Shown here: positions 1-7,601 of the stretch, piece after piece
Layout of the letters: the number at the start of each line of letters is the position of its first letter
Numbering within the stretch: position 1 is the first letter of the stretch
DNA from: a virus
IMG/VR virus record: IMGVR_UViG_3300024261_002332
Coordinates: 1 to 42,764 of that record
Strand: one strand, 5' to 3'
DNA length: 42,764 nt
Translations under genes and position numbers: made by a program
The notes under the pieces: generated by a model
The model's database searches: none
The model's input: the letters and a program-made list of their open reading frames with translations, nothing else
What the model was told of the DNA's origin: nothing

Positions 1-2470
1 ATCAGACGATGATGCTGCAACAAAGAGCTACGTAGATGGGGTTGCTCAAGGCTTATCAGCTAAAGATTCTGTTAGAGCAGCAACAACTGTTGACGGAACT
101 CTAGCGTCAGCATTTGCAAATAGTCAAGCTATTGATGGAGTTACATTAGCAACAGGTGACAGAATCCTTCTAAAGAATCAAACATCTGGACCAGAAAACG
201 GTGTGTATACTGTTAATGCTTCAGGCGCACCGACTAGATCAGTTGATTTCGATGAGAATGCAGAAGTAGCTAAAGGTGCATTTATCTTCGTAGAAGAAGG
301 AACGACAAATGCAGATGCAGGCTTTGTACTAACAACTGACGGTTCTATTACCTTGGACACAACATCACTTGCATTTACACAGTTTAGTGGCGCAGGAAAT
401 ATTACTGCAGGTGATGCTTTAGAAAAGAGTGGTAATGCTCTTAGCGTTAAAGTAGACAATAGTTCAATTGAAGTTGAAGTTAGTTCTGACGCACTTCGTG
501 TTAAAGCAACAGGAATCACAAGCGCTATGTTGGCAGGTTCTATTGCCAACTCAAAACTAAATCAATTAACCACAGCAAACAAAGTTGCGCTTTCATCGCT
601 TGATTTAGACGGCGGAACAGATATTGGTGCTGATCTTGTTGACGCTGACCTTGTTGTTGTAGACGACGGAGCTGGCGGGACAAATCGTAAATCTGCACTT
701 TCAAGAATGAAGAAATATGTTTTCTCTTCAGTAAGTGGTGATGCAACGGCTTCTGACACAGGCGCATTAACAATAGCTTCCGGCGCAGTTGAGACTGCAA
801 TGGTAAATGCAAATGTTTTGACCGGACAAACTGCTGAAACATCTATCGCTGATGACGATTTGGTTTTGGTTTATGACACATCAGCAACAGCTTTGAGAAA
901 GATGACCAAGGCAAACTTTGTTAGTGGTCTAAGCGGTGCAACAGCAGCTGATGACATCACTACAGGCGATGCAGCAGTAACTATTGCGACATCAGCAGGT
1001 AACATTACCTTAGATGCACAAGGTAGTAATAAAGATATTATCTTCAAGGGAACAGATGGCGGTGTTGATACAACGTTCTTAACATTATATGGTTCTGATG
1101 CAGGTACAGCAGTCTTTAATCATGATATTAAATTAGATTCAGACAATGCAAAATTATTTTTTGGTGATAATAATGAAGTTTACTTTGAGCATGTACATGA
1201 TACTGGATTAAATCTTTGGTTAACAGGCGCAGGTACAGACGAACCAAAACTTACGTTAAAGAGTTCAGGAGATGTTGCTAGAGGACCGCAGCTTGAATTT
1301 TATCATTTCCCAGCAAATGGTGGAAATGGCGATATTATTGGTTCTTTAGACTTTCTTGGGAAAGCAGGAAGTGGTGTTTTGTATTCTTACTGTGATGTAA
1401 GAGGAACTATTAATAATGTTGCCACCGGGGACTTCAGAGGGGAGCTTGATTTCAGGGTTCTTCGTGGCGCTTCTAACTCTATGGGGACAGCACTTTCAAT
1501 TATAGGTAATGCCTCAGGTGGTTCAACTGTTGACATATCAGATCACGATGGTTCTGCTGAAGGCTTGAAACTCGGTGGAACACTAGTAACAGCAACAGCA
1601 GCAGAGCTAAACATATTAGATGACGTGACTGCGACAACTGCAGAGATTAATTTACTTGATGGCGGAACATCTGTTGGGTCTTCAATAACTGTAGCAGATG
1701 CTGACGGTGTTATTATTAATGATGCAGGTACAATGAAGACAATTCCTGCTTCTGATCTTAAAACATATATCGGCGCTGGCGCTGCTGATGATTTGACAAC
1801 TGGCGATGCAGCAGTAACTATTGCGACATCAGCAGGAAATATTACGATTGATGCTCAAGGTAATGATACAGACATTATCTTCAAGGGAACAGATGGCTCT
1901 GCTGATATTACAATGCTTACACTTGATGGTTCTGAAGCAGGTGATGCGACATTTAATAGAAACGTTACAGTGACAGGCGACATTATCCTTGATGACGGTG
2001 GATCTATTAAAGAAGCTGGTGGTACTGCAGCAATAACAATTGATGCCTCTGGTGAAGTGACTAAGATTGGTCAAGATTCTCCTTCAGACGGTCAGGTATT
2101 AACTTGGGACAACTCAAACTCTAAAGTAGTTTGGTCTGCTGCTAGTGGTGGTAGTAGTCTTCCTCCAGAAGTAAAAGCACAGACAACATCAAGCTTTACA
2201 GTTTCTCTTACGCCGTCAAATGCTTCAAACTTTAACGCTCTTGAAGTTATTTATGCAGTAAGTAACGGTAGTACAGCAGTTACAGCAACTCTACCGACAG
2301 CAGCAAGTATTGAAGGTAAAAAGGTTCACGTCAAACGTTTAGGAACAGCTAACGTTACTGTTGATGGTTATAGTTCTGAGACAATCGACGGATCAACGAC
2401 ATTTGTATTGACAACACAATACAGCGCAGTAACAATGATATCAGACGGTACTAATTGGCTGATAATATGA
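1..2470 (+). CDS. Tail fibre / receptor-binding adhesin, 5'-truncated by window edge
   Basis: The reading frame is open from base 2 (first codons read SDDDAATKSYVDGVAQGL) and stops with TGA at 2468-2470, so the true start lies upstream of the window; the ATG at 203 is internal. The style is that of phage tail fibres: a DAATKSYVDGVAQGL module, then an IDGVTLATGDRILLKNQ module, then stacked beta-rich repeats rich in Ala, Thr, Gly and Asp. A near-duplicated module (TGDAAVTIATSAGNIT ... DIIFKGTDG) occurs twice, followed by AAELNILDDVTATTAEINLL and a C-terminal beta domain ending in SDGTNWLII. It would form a trimeric fibre binding the host surface. Hand counts of sampled lines give about 43% GC, clearly above the glycosyltransferase genes that follow. 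No chaperone or protease tail domain is seen. The fibre class is secure; the receptor is unknown. Confidence 0.88.
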   Translation, partial: SDDDAATKSYVDGVAQGLSAKDSVRAATTVDGTLASAFANSQAIDGVTLATGDRILLKNQTSGPENGVYTVNASGAPTRSVDFDENAEVAKGAFIFVEEGTTNADAGFVLTTDGSITLDTTSLAFTQFSGAGNITAGDALEKSGNALSVKVDNSSIEVEVSSDALRVKATGITSAMLAGSIANSKLNQLTTANKVALSSLDLDGGTDIGADLVDADLVVVDDGAGGTNRKSALSRMKKYVFSSVSGDATASDTGALTIASGAVETAMVNANVLTGQTAETSIADDDLVLVYDTSATALRKMTKANFVSGLSGATAADDITTGDAAVTIATSAGNITLDAQGSNKDIIFKGTDGGVDTTFLTLYGSDAGTAVFNHDIKLDSDNAKLFFGDNNEVYFEHVHDTGLNLWLTGAGTDEPKLTLKSSGDVARGPQLEFYHFPANGGNGDIIGSLDFLGKAGSGVLYSYCDVRGTINNVATGDFRGELDFRVLRGASNSMGTALSIIGNASGGSTVDISDHDGSAEGLKLGGTLVTATAAELNILDDVTATTAEINLLDGGTSVGSSITVADADGVIINDAGTMKTIPASDLKTYIGAGAADDLTTGDAAVTIATSAGNITIDAQGNDTDIIFKGTDGSADITMLTLDGSEAGDATFNRNVTVTGDIILDDGGSIKEAGGTAAITIDASGEVTKIGQDSPSDGQVLTWDNSNSKVVWSAASGGSSLPPEVKAQTTSSFTVSLTPSNASNFNALEVIYAVSNGSTAVTATLPTAASIEGKKVHVKRLGTANVTVDGYSSETIDGSTTFVLTTQYSAVTMISDGTNWLII
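965..1897 (+). repeat. Direct repeat of a 96-base fibre module (965-1060 and 1802-1897)
   Basis: Bases 965-1060 and 1802-1897 align without gaps. They begin with an identical run of about 35 bases coding for GDAAVTIATSAG and end with an almost identical block coding for DIIFKGTDG. The 837-base spacing is a multiple of three, so both copies are in the fibre reading frame. This is a duplicated structural module, and recombination between copies would delete the middle of the fibre in frame. Confidence 0.8.
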
Positions 2471-2486
2471 TCGTCTGGCACAGCAA

Positions 2487-2562
2487 ATTGATGTGTGTTA
2501 GGCTGTATAGCTCAATATGATTTAATACTAATATAAACAGCTTTTATTAAACACGCATCAAT
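2487..2562 (+). other. Long-stem RNA structure downstream of the tail-fibre gene
   Basis: Sixteen bases after the fibre stop codon, 2487-2499 pairs with 2550-2562 as a 13-bp stem (12 Watson-Crick pairs and one G-T at 2494/2555). Inside it GCTGT (2502-2506) can pair with ACAGC (2537-2541). No T-run follows the outer stem, so it is not a standard intrinsic terminator; it may protect the 3' end of the fibre mRNA or be a processing site. It is about 76 bases long but lacks D-arm and T-arm pairing, so it is not a tRNA. Confidence 0.5.
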
Positions 2563-2579
2563 CTGGTTACTTTAATATT

Positions 2580-2593
2580 AAATTTATAAATTT
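2580..2593 (+). promoter_or_regulatory. AT palindrome containing a T4-late-like TATAAAT box
   Basis: Bases 2580-2593 (AAATTTATAAATTT) are a perfect 14-base palindrome, next to a second 10-base palindrome at 2572-2581 (TTAATATTAA). The box TATAAATT at 2585-2592 is one base from the T4 late promoter consensus TATAAATA. This phage has a gp55-like sigma factor, so the box could start a transcript for the glycan cassette about 160 bases upstream of its first ATG. In DNA this AT-rich such a match is weak evidence. Confidence 0.3.
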
Positions 2594-2652
2594 GACTCAC
2601 TTTTATCATAATAATTTTAAAAGTAGACGTTTCTTATTCTGAAATAATAGTG

Positions 2653-2726
2653 AAAAGATTGTGGGTGGCATCATAAACAGTTGATACACTATTTGATTGT
2701 GTATTAAACAAATAACATAATCTTTT
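2653..2726 (+). other. Structured leader or terminator-like hairpin before the glycan cassette
   Basis: Bases 2653-2663 pair with 2716-2726 as an 11-bp stem with one G-T pair, and the distal arm ends in TCTTTTT. Inside it ATACAC (2684-2689) pairs with GTGTAT (2699-2704) around a nine-base loop. The element ends 17 bases before the ribosome-binding site AAAGGAAG (2743-2750). It may be a factor-independent terminator closing the fibre transcript, or a 5' leader that tunes translation of the first glycosyltransferase. Confidence 0.45.
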
Positions 2727-2753
2727 TAAAATTTAATTGTTTAAAGGAAGATT

Positions 2754-3650
2754 ATGTTTAAAAGCCCGTTTGAAGAAAAAAAAGATTTGATTGTCGTTTC
2801 TGACGCTTTCTTGCAACAATATGCAGGAGGTGCAGAAATGACTCTTGAAAGTTTTTTGGATGTTACTAGAGAAAAATATAACATTCATAAGATTAATTGT
2901 AGTGATTTGACTTTAGATGTTTTTAATCAAATTATGAGTAATTTTAAGAATGCAAAATGGTTGTTTGGAAATATAGGAAATATTTCTGCTAATATTTTAA
3001 ATATGGTAATTTTCAGAGTTAAGAACTATGATGTTATAGAATGTGACTATAAATATTGTATGTATAGATCTGAAGAACTTCATAAGTTTAAAGAGGGTGT
3101 AAACTGTAATTGTCATACAAATCTTCAGCTCACACATATTATTTCAAACTTCTACAGTAAAGCTAAAAGAATTTTCTGGATGTCAGATCAGCAAAAAGAA
3201 ATTACAAATAATAAAATTCGTATTACGTGTAACAACCAGATAACTCTGAGTTCTGTTTTTGAAAAAACACATATAAACTATATAAAAAATCTAAAAGACA
3301 ATACAGAGTTAAAACGGAGCAATAAATTTATAATACTTAAAAGTCCATCTTGGGTAAAAGGCTATGATCAAGCTTTTGATTATTGTAAAAAGAATAATAT
3401 TGAATATGAAGAAGTCTGGAACCTTGAATATAGTGAATTATTAAAAAAGCTTAGGACTTCTAAAGGTCTTGTTTATTTGCCTAATGGCAGAGATACTTGC
3501 CCAAGGCTTGTAATAGAAGCAAAGCTTTTAGGTTGCGAACTAATTTTAAATAATAATGTCCAACATAAAGATGAAGAATGGTTTAAAAATTCAGACGCAA
3601 TATACGAAAATCTATATAATAAATTAAATTTAATAAAGGAAATATTTTAA
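2754..3650 (+). CDS. GT-B fold glycosyltransferase (GT4-like)
   Basis: This 298-residue protein has the two halves of a GT-B glycosyltransferase. Near the N-terminus DLIVVSDAF (11-19) and YAGGAEMT (23-30) form the first Rossmann strand and the acceptor-side glycine loop. Near residues 240-262 the segment LPNGRDTCPRLVIEAKLLG is the donor-binding E-rich motif of GT4-type enzymes. A middle cysteine cluster (CDYKYCMYRSEE, then CNCHT) is unusual and could be structural. At under 300 residues it is shorter than typical GT4 enzymes of about 350-400. The ATG has a good Shine-Dalgarno (AAAGGAAG). It is first in a run of sugar-transfer genes, five bases before the next. The likely role is sugar transfer to a surface glycan or virion protein; donor and acceptor are unknown. 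Confidence 0.75.
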   Translation: MFKSPFEEKKDLIVVSDAFLQQYAGGAEMTLESFLDVTREKYNIHKINCSDLTLDVFNQIMSNFKNAKWLFGNIGNISANILNMVIFRVKNYDVIECDYKYCMYRSEELHKFKEGVNCNCHTNLQLTHIISNFYSKAKRIFWMSDQQKEITNNKIRITCNNQITLSSVFEKTHINYIKNLKDNTELKRSNKFIILKSPSWVKGYDQAFDYCKKNNIEYEEVWNLEYSELLKKLRTSKGLVYLPNGRDTCPRLVIEAKLLGCELILNNNVQHKDEEWFKNSDAIYENLYNKLNLIKEIF

Positions 3651-3654
3651 TTTT

Positions 3655-4659
3655 ATGAGTACTATATCTAGTTATACACAAACTTATAATTGTATTTCAC
3701 AAGACTTTCCTTTTGAGGAATGCATAACGTCATTACTAGGTTTCAGTGATGAAGTAATTGTTGTTGATGCATATTCAAATGATGGGACTTGGGAAAGATT
3801 AAATGAAATAGCTCAAGCTGAAAGTAGAATCAAGCTATTCCAAAGTCAGGAAAATAGTCAAGGTGTAAGCACTCTTACGCAATCACCCAAGGCATATGCT
3901 AGATCTTTGTGCACTGGTGACTGGTGTTGGCAAATGGATATCGATGAAATTGTACATGAAAAAGATTATCAAAGAATTAAAAACTTAATTAACGAAGTTA
4001 ATTTGCCTGAAGGCGTTGATATTTTATGTTTACCTATTGTAGAATATTGGGGTCCTCACGGTAAAGTTAGAGTTGACATTAATCCGTGGAAATGGCGATT
4101 AAGTAGAAATAAACCTCATATTACTCATGGTGTAAGAAAAGATTTACGTCAATATGACGAAGATGGAAATCTAATATCATCAGGAGGTTCTGATGCTGAC
4201 GATTATATACATAAAGAAACATTTGAGCAACTTCCAGTTGCATCATTTATGACTAGTCAAATTGAAACTGCAAGGCAAAAAGCGCATTATCATTTAGATG
4301 TATATGATTATCAGATTATTGTCAGTGATATTGTTGATAAGTTACCTACGTTACACCATTATTCTTGGTATTCTATTAAACGTAAGATAAATGATTATAA
4401 ATTGTTATGGGGTAGACACTGGAAAGAATTGTTTGGCAAAGACGGTTCAGATACAGCTGAAAATAATATAATGTTTGATAAACCTTGGTCTGAAGTAACT
4501 GATGAAGATATGAATACTTTGGCAGATAGATACGAAAAAGAACTTGGAGGTTGGATTTTTCATAATCCTGTTGATTGGGATAATACTACACCTTGGATTA
4601 ACAGAACTTGGACTCACCCAGAAGTCATGAATAATTGGATGAGTGATAAAGAAAGATAA
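3655..4659 (+). CDS. Family 2 glycosyltransferase (GT-A fold)
   Basis: The protein has 334 residues. The N-terminus shows the GT2 nucleotide-binding strand and loop VVDAYSNDGT (36-45), and the metal-binding DxD appears as WQMDIDE (92-98; Asp95 and Asp97). The long C-terminal half is rich in Trp, His and Tyr (for example PTLHHYSWYSIKRKINDY) and is likely the acceptor side. The AAAGGA at 3635-3640 is about 14 bases from the ATG, so initiation may be weak or coupled to the preceding gene. Resemblance to the WaaE/KdtX type of GT2 is limited to the N-terminal half. It belongs to the glycan cassette and abuts the next GT2 gene with no gap. Its GC content is near the window average, higher than that of the genes just downstream. 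Confidence 0.82.
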   Translation: MSTISSYTQTYNCISQDFPFEECITSLLGFSDEVIVVDAYSNDGTWERLNEIAQAESRIKLFQSQENSQGVSTLTQSPKAYARSLCTGDWCWQMDIDEIVHEKDYQRIKNLINEVNLPEGVDILCLPIVEYWGPHGKVRVDINPWKWRLSRNKPHITHGVRKDLRQYDEDGNLISSGGSDADDYIHKETFEQLPVASFMTSQIETARQKAHYHLDVYDYQIIVSDIVDKLPTLHHYSWYSIKRKINDYKLLWGRHWKELFGKDGSDTAENNIMFDKPWSEVTDEDMNTLADRYEKELGGWIFHNPVDWDNTTPWINRTWTHPEVMNNWMSDKER

Positions 4660-5388
4660 ATGAACAAATCAAAGCCTCAAGTATCAGTAATTATTCCTAT
4701 ACATAACGGTGAAAAAACTCTAGAAAGAAGTTTAAAATCAGTTATAAATCAAACTTATCGAGATTTTGAAGTCATTACTGTGTTAAATAATTGTTCTGAT
4801 AATTCTGAAAATATTTGTAAAAAATTCAATACAAAGATATTACATTGTAATGAGCAAGGAATAGTTCCAGCTTTGAATACTGGTCTATTAAATGCACAAG
4901 GCAAATATATTGCTAGACAAGATGCTGATGATTATTGGTATCCAGAAAAACTAGAAAAACAGGTTAATTTTATGATAGATAATCCTGATATTGATATTTT
5001 AGGTACTCAAATTAGAATTTTAGATAAAAATTTAAATGCAAGCAAAAATCAAGAAAAAAGGCCTTTAGACAATATTAGTATTAAAAATTGTTTATTAAAT
5101 GCAATGAATGTAATTGCACACCCTTCTGTTTTATTTAAAAAATCTATTTTTCTTAGAACTGGTTTTTATTCTGATTTATATCCTTTTGCCGAAGATTATG
5201 AGCTTTGGTTAAAGTCTATAAAATTTTTCAATTTTTCAAATTTACCTGATATTTTAGTAGATTATACTTTAACACATAATCCTAAATACAGTCCAGAAAT
5301 TCATAAAATTGTTTGTTTAAATTACAACATACTATATAATAAGATAGAAAAATATGATTACATTCACAAACTTAGGAAATCAAGGTAG
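4660..5388 (+). CDS. Family 2 glycosyltransferase (GT-A fold)
   Basis: This is a compact 242-residue GT2 enzyme. VSVIIPIHNG (8-17) is the canonical first strand, NQTYRDFEVI follows, DADD (88-91) is the metal/nucleotide-sugar DxD, and AEDYELW (177-183) carries the usual ED catalytic-base motif. All key positions are intact. The ATG follows the previous stop codon directly, and the last 35 bases overlap the start of the fucosyltransferase gene, so translation is probably coupled. Sampled lines here are only about 20% GC, unlike the tail fibre at about 43%, which suggests that this part of the cassette was acquired separately. Donor and acceptor sugars cannot be read from the sequence. Confidence 0.88.
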   Translation: MNKSKPQVSVIIPIHNGEKTLERSLKSVINQTYRDFEVITVLNNCSDNSENICKKFNTKILHCNEQGIVPALNTGLLNAQGKYIARQDADDYWYPEKLEKQVNFMIDNPDIDILGTQIRILDKNLNASKNQEKRPLDNISIKNCLLNAMNVIAHPSVLFKKSIFLRTGFYSDLYPFAEDYELWLKSIKFFNFSNLPDILVDYTLTHNPKYSPEIHKIVCLNYNILYNKIEKYDYIHKLRKSR

Positions 5389-6154
5389 ACTTGGAAATCA
5401 AATGTTTCAATATTCAATGCTAATTGGTGTAGCAAATAGACTTAAAACAAACATTTATATTGAAAATAAAAATATTAGTCTTTTTAATACATTTGATATT
5501 ATTAATTCACCTGAACAACCACAGCTTAATAAATATAAAAACATGTTTATTTTTAAAGAATCAGGTTATCATTTTAACAACAGTATACTAAATATTGACA
5601 AGAAATTAGTTGAAAATAATATTATTGATTTTTTTGGATATTTCCAGTCACAAAAATACTGGTCTAAATTTAAGGAAGAAATTTTTAATAATTTTAAGTT
5701 TAAAGAAAAAGTTACAAATAAAAAATATAAATTTAACACAGATTCTTTAAACGAATTTTGTGCAATACACGTTAGAAGAGGTGATTATCTTGAAAAGCAA
5801 GATTGTCATCCTGTGCAATCAATTGATTACTATCGTCAAGGTATTAAAATAATAAATAACAAATTTAATTGTAAAAAAATTATAATTTTTAGTGATGATA
5901 TTTCTTGGTGCAAAAAAAATTTTATTGAATTTGAAAAAAATAATCACATTATTTACTCAGAAAATCATTCTGAACAAGAAGATTTATATTTAATGACACT
6001 TTGTAAATATCATATAATCGCAAATTCTTCTTTTTCTTGGTGGGGATCTTTTTTGGCAAATAGTAAATATACAATTTGTCCTAAAGTTTGGTTTGGACCA
6101 AAGCTAAATCATAATACGAAAGACATGTATTTAGAAAACTGGGATCGACTATGA
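5354..6154 (+). CDS. Alpha-1,2-fucosyltransferase (GT11)
   Basis: The 266-residue protein carries the hallmark motifs of GT11 fucosyltransferases: GRLGNQMFQY (11-20), the GDP-fucose-binding HVRRGDY (139-145), FSDD (179-182), EQEDLYLM (207-214) and NSSFSWWGSFLA (224-235). Length is close to that of bacterial members (about 280-300). It should transfer fucose from GDP-fucose in alpha-1,2 linkage, typically to galactose, making an H-type disaccharide. The start at 5354 is supported by the N-terminal distance to GRLGNQMFQ, although the Shine-Dalgarno is weak; it lies 35 bases inside the preceding gene. It ends in an ATGA overlap with the GT6 gene. No GDP-fucose synthesis genes are in the window, so the donor would come from the host or from elsewhere in the phage genome. 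The family is certain; the acceptor is inferred. Confidence 0.93.
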   Translation: MITFTNLGNQGRLGNQMFQYSMLIGVANRLKTNIYIENKNISLFNTFDIINSPEQPQLNKYKNMFIFKESGYHFNNSILNIDKKLVENNIIDFFGYFQSQKYWSKFKEEIFNNFKFKEKVTNKKYKFNTDSLNEFCAIHVRRGDYLEKQDCHPVQSIDYYRQGIKIINNKFNCKKIIIFSDDISWCKKNFIEFEKNNHIIYSENHSEQEDLYLMTLCKYHIIANSSFSWWGSFLANSKYTICPKVWFGPKLNHNTKDMYLENWDRL

Positions 6155-6825
6155 AAATTGGGTTACTTTTAATAGCAACAGGTAAGTATGATATTTTTAT
6201 AGAACCTCTAATAGAGTCTATAGAAAAACATTTTTTTAAAAATCATAATGTATGCATATTTTTATTTACAGATTCAGATAAGGAATATGATTACACAAAT
6301 ACTAAAATTATTTATAAAGAGCATAAACCTTTTCCATATCCGACTCTAGAAAGATATAAAACATTTAGTAAAAGTAGCGAGCTTTTTGATGATTGTGATT
6401 ATTTATTTTACTGTGATATTGATATGCTATTTGTAGATGACGTAGATACAGAAATACTTTCAGAAAGAGTAGCCACAATACACCCGGGATTCTTAGGTAA
6501 AAGAGGTACACCAGAAACTAGAAAAGAAAGCTTAGCATATGTTTCTCCAAAAGAAAAACTCGTATATTATGCGGGTGGATTTAACGGTGGAACAAGAAAT
6601 GAATTTTTAAAAATGTCAAAACATTTATCAGAAAATATACAAAAAGATCTTGACAAAAATATTATTGCTATATGGCATGATGAATCTCATATGAACAGGT
6701 ATTTTTTAGATAATCCTCCTACTAAGGTATTAACACCCTCATATTGTTATCCTGAAAGTTGGAAATTGCCATTTAAGAAAAAGCTTTTAGCTCTTGATAA
6801 AAACCATAACGAGATTAGAAATTAA
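6151..6825 (+). CDS. GT6 family alpha-1,3-Gal/GalNAc transferase (ABO blood-group transferase homologue)
   Basis: The 224 residues match the catalytic domain of vertebrate ABO transferases almost motif for motif: FLFTD (37-41), metal-binding DID (89-91), HPGF (111-114), YYAGGFNGG (139-147), IWHDESHMNRY (174-184), PTKVLTPSY (190-198) and KNHNEIRN (217-224). Glu178 in WHDESH is equivalent to the catalytic Glu303 of human GTA. There is no membrane anchor or stem, as expected for a bacterial or phage member. The DxD is intact; as I recall, cellular bacterial members often carry NxN there. At the donor-specificity positions equal to human 266 and 268 it has Ala141 and Gly143; Gly at the latter is the GalNAc-using (A-type) state, so GalNAc is the better guess. 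It starts in an ATGA overlap with the GT11 gene and ends TAATG on the next GT2. Confidence 0.92.
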   Translation: MKIGLLLIATGKYDIFIEPLIESIEKHFFKNHNVCIFLFTDSDKEYDYTNTKIIYKEHKPFPYPTLERYKTFSKSSELFDDCDYLFYCDIDMLFVDDVDTEILSERVATIHPGFLGKRGTPETRKESLAYVSPKEKLVYYAGGFNGGTRNEFLKMSKHLSENIQKDLDKNIIAIWHDESHMNRYFLDNPPTKVLTPSYCYPESWKLPFKKKLLALDKNHNEIRN

Positions 6826-7481
6826 TGATATCAATATTAATGCCAATATACAACGGGCATGAATTTTTTCATGAAAGTTATTCTAGTATATTAAATCAAA
6901 CTTTTGAAAATTGGGAGCTTTTAATTGGAATTAATGGTCACCAAAAAGACAGTAATGTATTTACACACATCAAATCAATAGCAGCTTCAAATAAAAAAAC
7001 AAAAATATTTCAGTTTAATGATATTAAAAATAAATCTATTACATTAAATCGACTAATAAAAGAATGCAATTATGATATTGTTTGCTTATTAGATGTAGAC
7101 GATATCTGGAAAAAAAACAAGTTAAAACATCAAATTAAATACATAAAAAAATATGATGTAGTAGGAACAGATTGTAAATATTTCGGTGAAAGATTTAACA
7201 AGCCTCATCTTCCTTTTGGTTTAATTGATAAAAAAACTTTTATGTCTTATAATCCTATTATTAATTCTTCGTCAATGTTTTATAAAAAAGATGCCTTTTG
7301 GAATGAATCAATTAGAGCATTAAATGACTATGAAATGTGGTTAAGATTAAATAAAGAAGGCAAAACATTTTATAATATTCAAGAAGAACTTTGTTTACAT
7401 AGAGTTTATTCTTCATCTTTTTACAACTCAAAAGATAATAGTGATATTGAAAAAAGATTAAAAAACAAGTGGTATATTTAA
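6825..7481 (+). CDS. Family 2 glycosyltransferase (GT-A fold)
   Basis: This 218-residue GT2 enzyme is related to the one encoded at 4660. It begins ISILMPIYNG (2-11), has NQTFENWELLIG, a DxD-type DVDD at 90-93, GTDCKYFGERF, and NDYEMW at 167-172 where GT2 enzymes usually have ED; here Asn replaces the Glu but the Asp is kept. The short length leaves almost no extra C-terminal domain. Its ATG overlaps the GT6 stop by one base (TAATG), so the two are translated together. It probably adds one sugar before or after the fucose and GalNAc/Gal steps, but neither donor nor order can be derived from sequence. Very AT-rich, like its neighbours. Confidence 0.87.
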   Translation: MISILMPIYNGHEFFHESYSSILNQTFENWELLIGINGHQKDSNVFTHIKSIAASNKKTKIFQFNDIKNKSITLNRLIKECNYDIVCLLDVDDIWKKNKLKHQIKYIKKYDVVGTDCKYFGERFNKPHLPFGLIDKKTFMSYNPIINSSSMFYKKDAFWNESIRALNDYEMWLRLNKEGKTFYNIQEELCLHRVYSSSFYNSKDNSDIEKRLKNKWYI

Positions 7482-7490
7482 AAAATTTAT

Positions 7491-7601
7491 ATGTTAAAAG
7501 AAAACTTTTTAATTAAAATAGAGATAGAAGATATTGATAAATTTGAAACATTTCAATATTGTAATTTTATTATTTCTCAAGAGGAACTAAATGCTAATTA
7601 A
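7491..7601 (+). CDS. Possible 36-residue peptide between GT2 and FkbM genes
   Basis: An ATG at 7491 opens a 36-codon frame (MLKENFLIKIEIEDIDKF ...) ending TAA at 7601 and overlapping the next gene by 11 bases. The composition is protein-like, with alternating Ile/Glu and Phe, and it fills the only notable gap inside the cassette. There is no clear Shine-Dalgarno ahead of it, and it may be a gene remnant or chance in AT-rich DNA. No family is recognised. Confidence 0.3.
   Translation: MLKENFLIKIEIEDIDKFETFQYCNFIISQEELNAN

Noticed and set aside
178-842. Minus-strand open frames opposite the tail-fibre gene
   Set aside because: They are low-complexity mirrors of repetitive fibre codons, without ribosome sites, and lie opposite a clear coding frame. 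All other minus-strand frames in the window are likewise opposite strong + strand genes.
2501-2576. tRNA-like start (GGCTGTATAGCTCAAT) after the fibre gene
   Set aside because: The opening resembles a tRNA acceptor and D-arm, but GCTC has no partner GAGC, there is no anticodon arm or TTC-containing T-arm, and the bases fit the 13-bp stem structure better.
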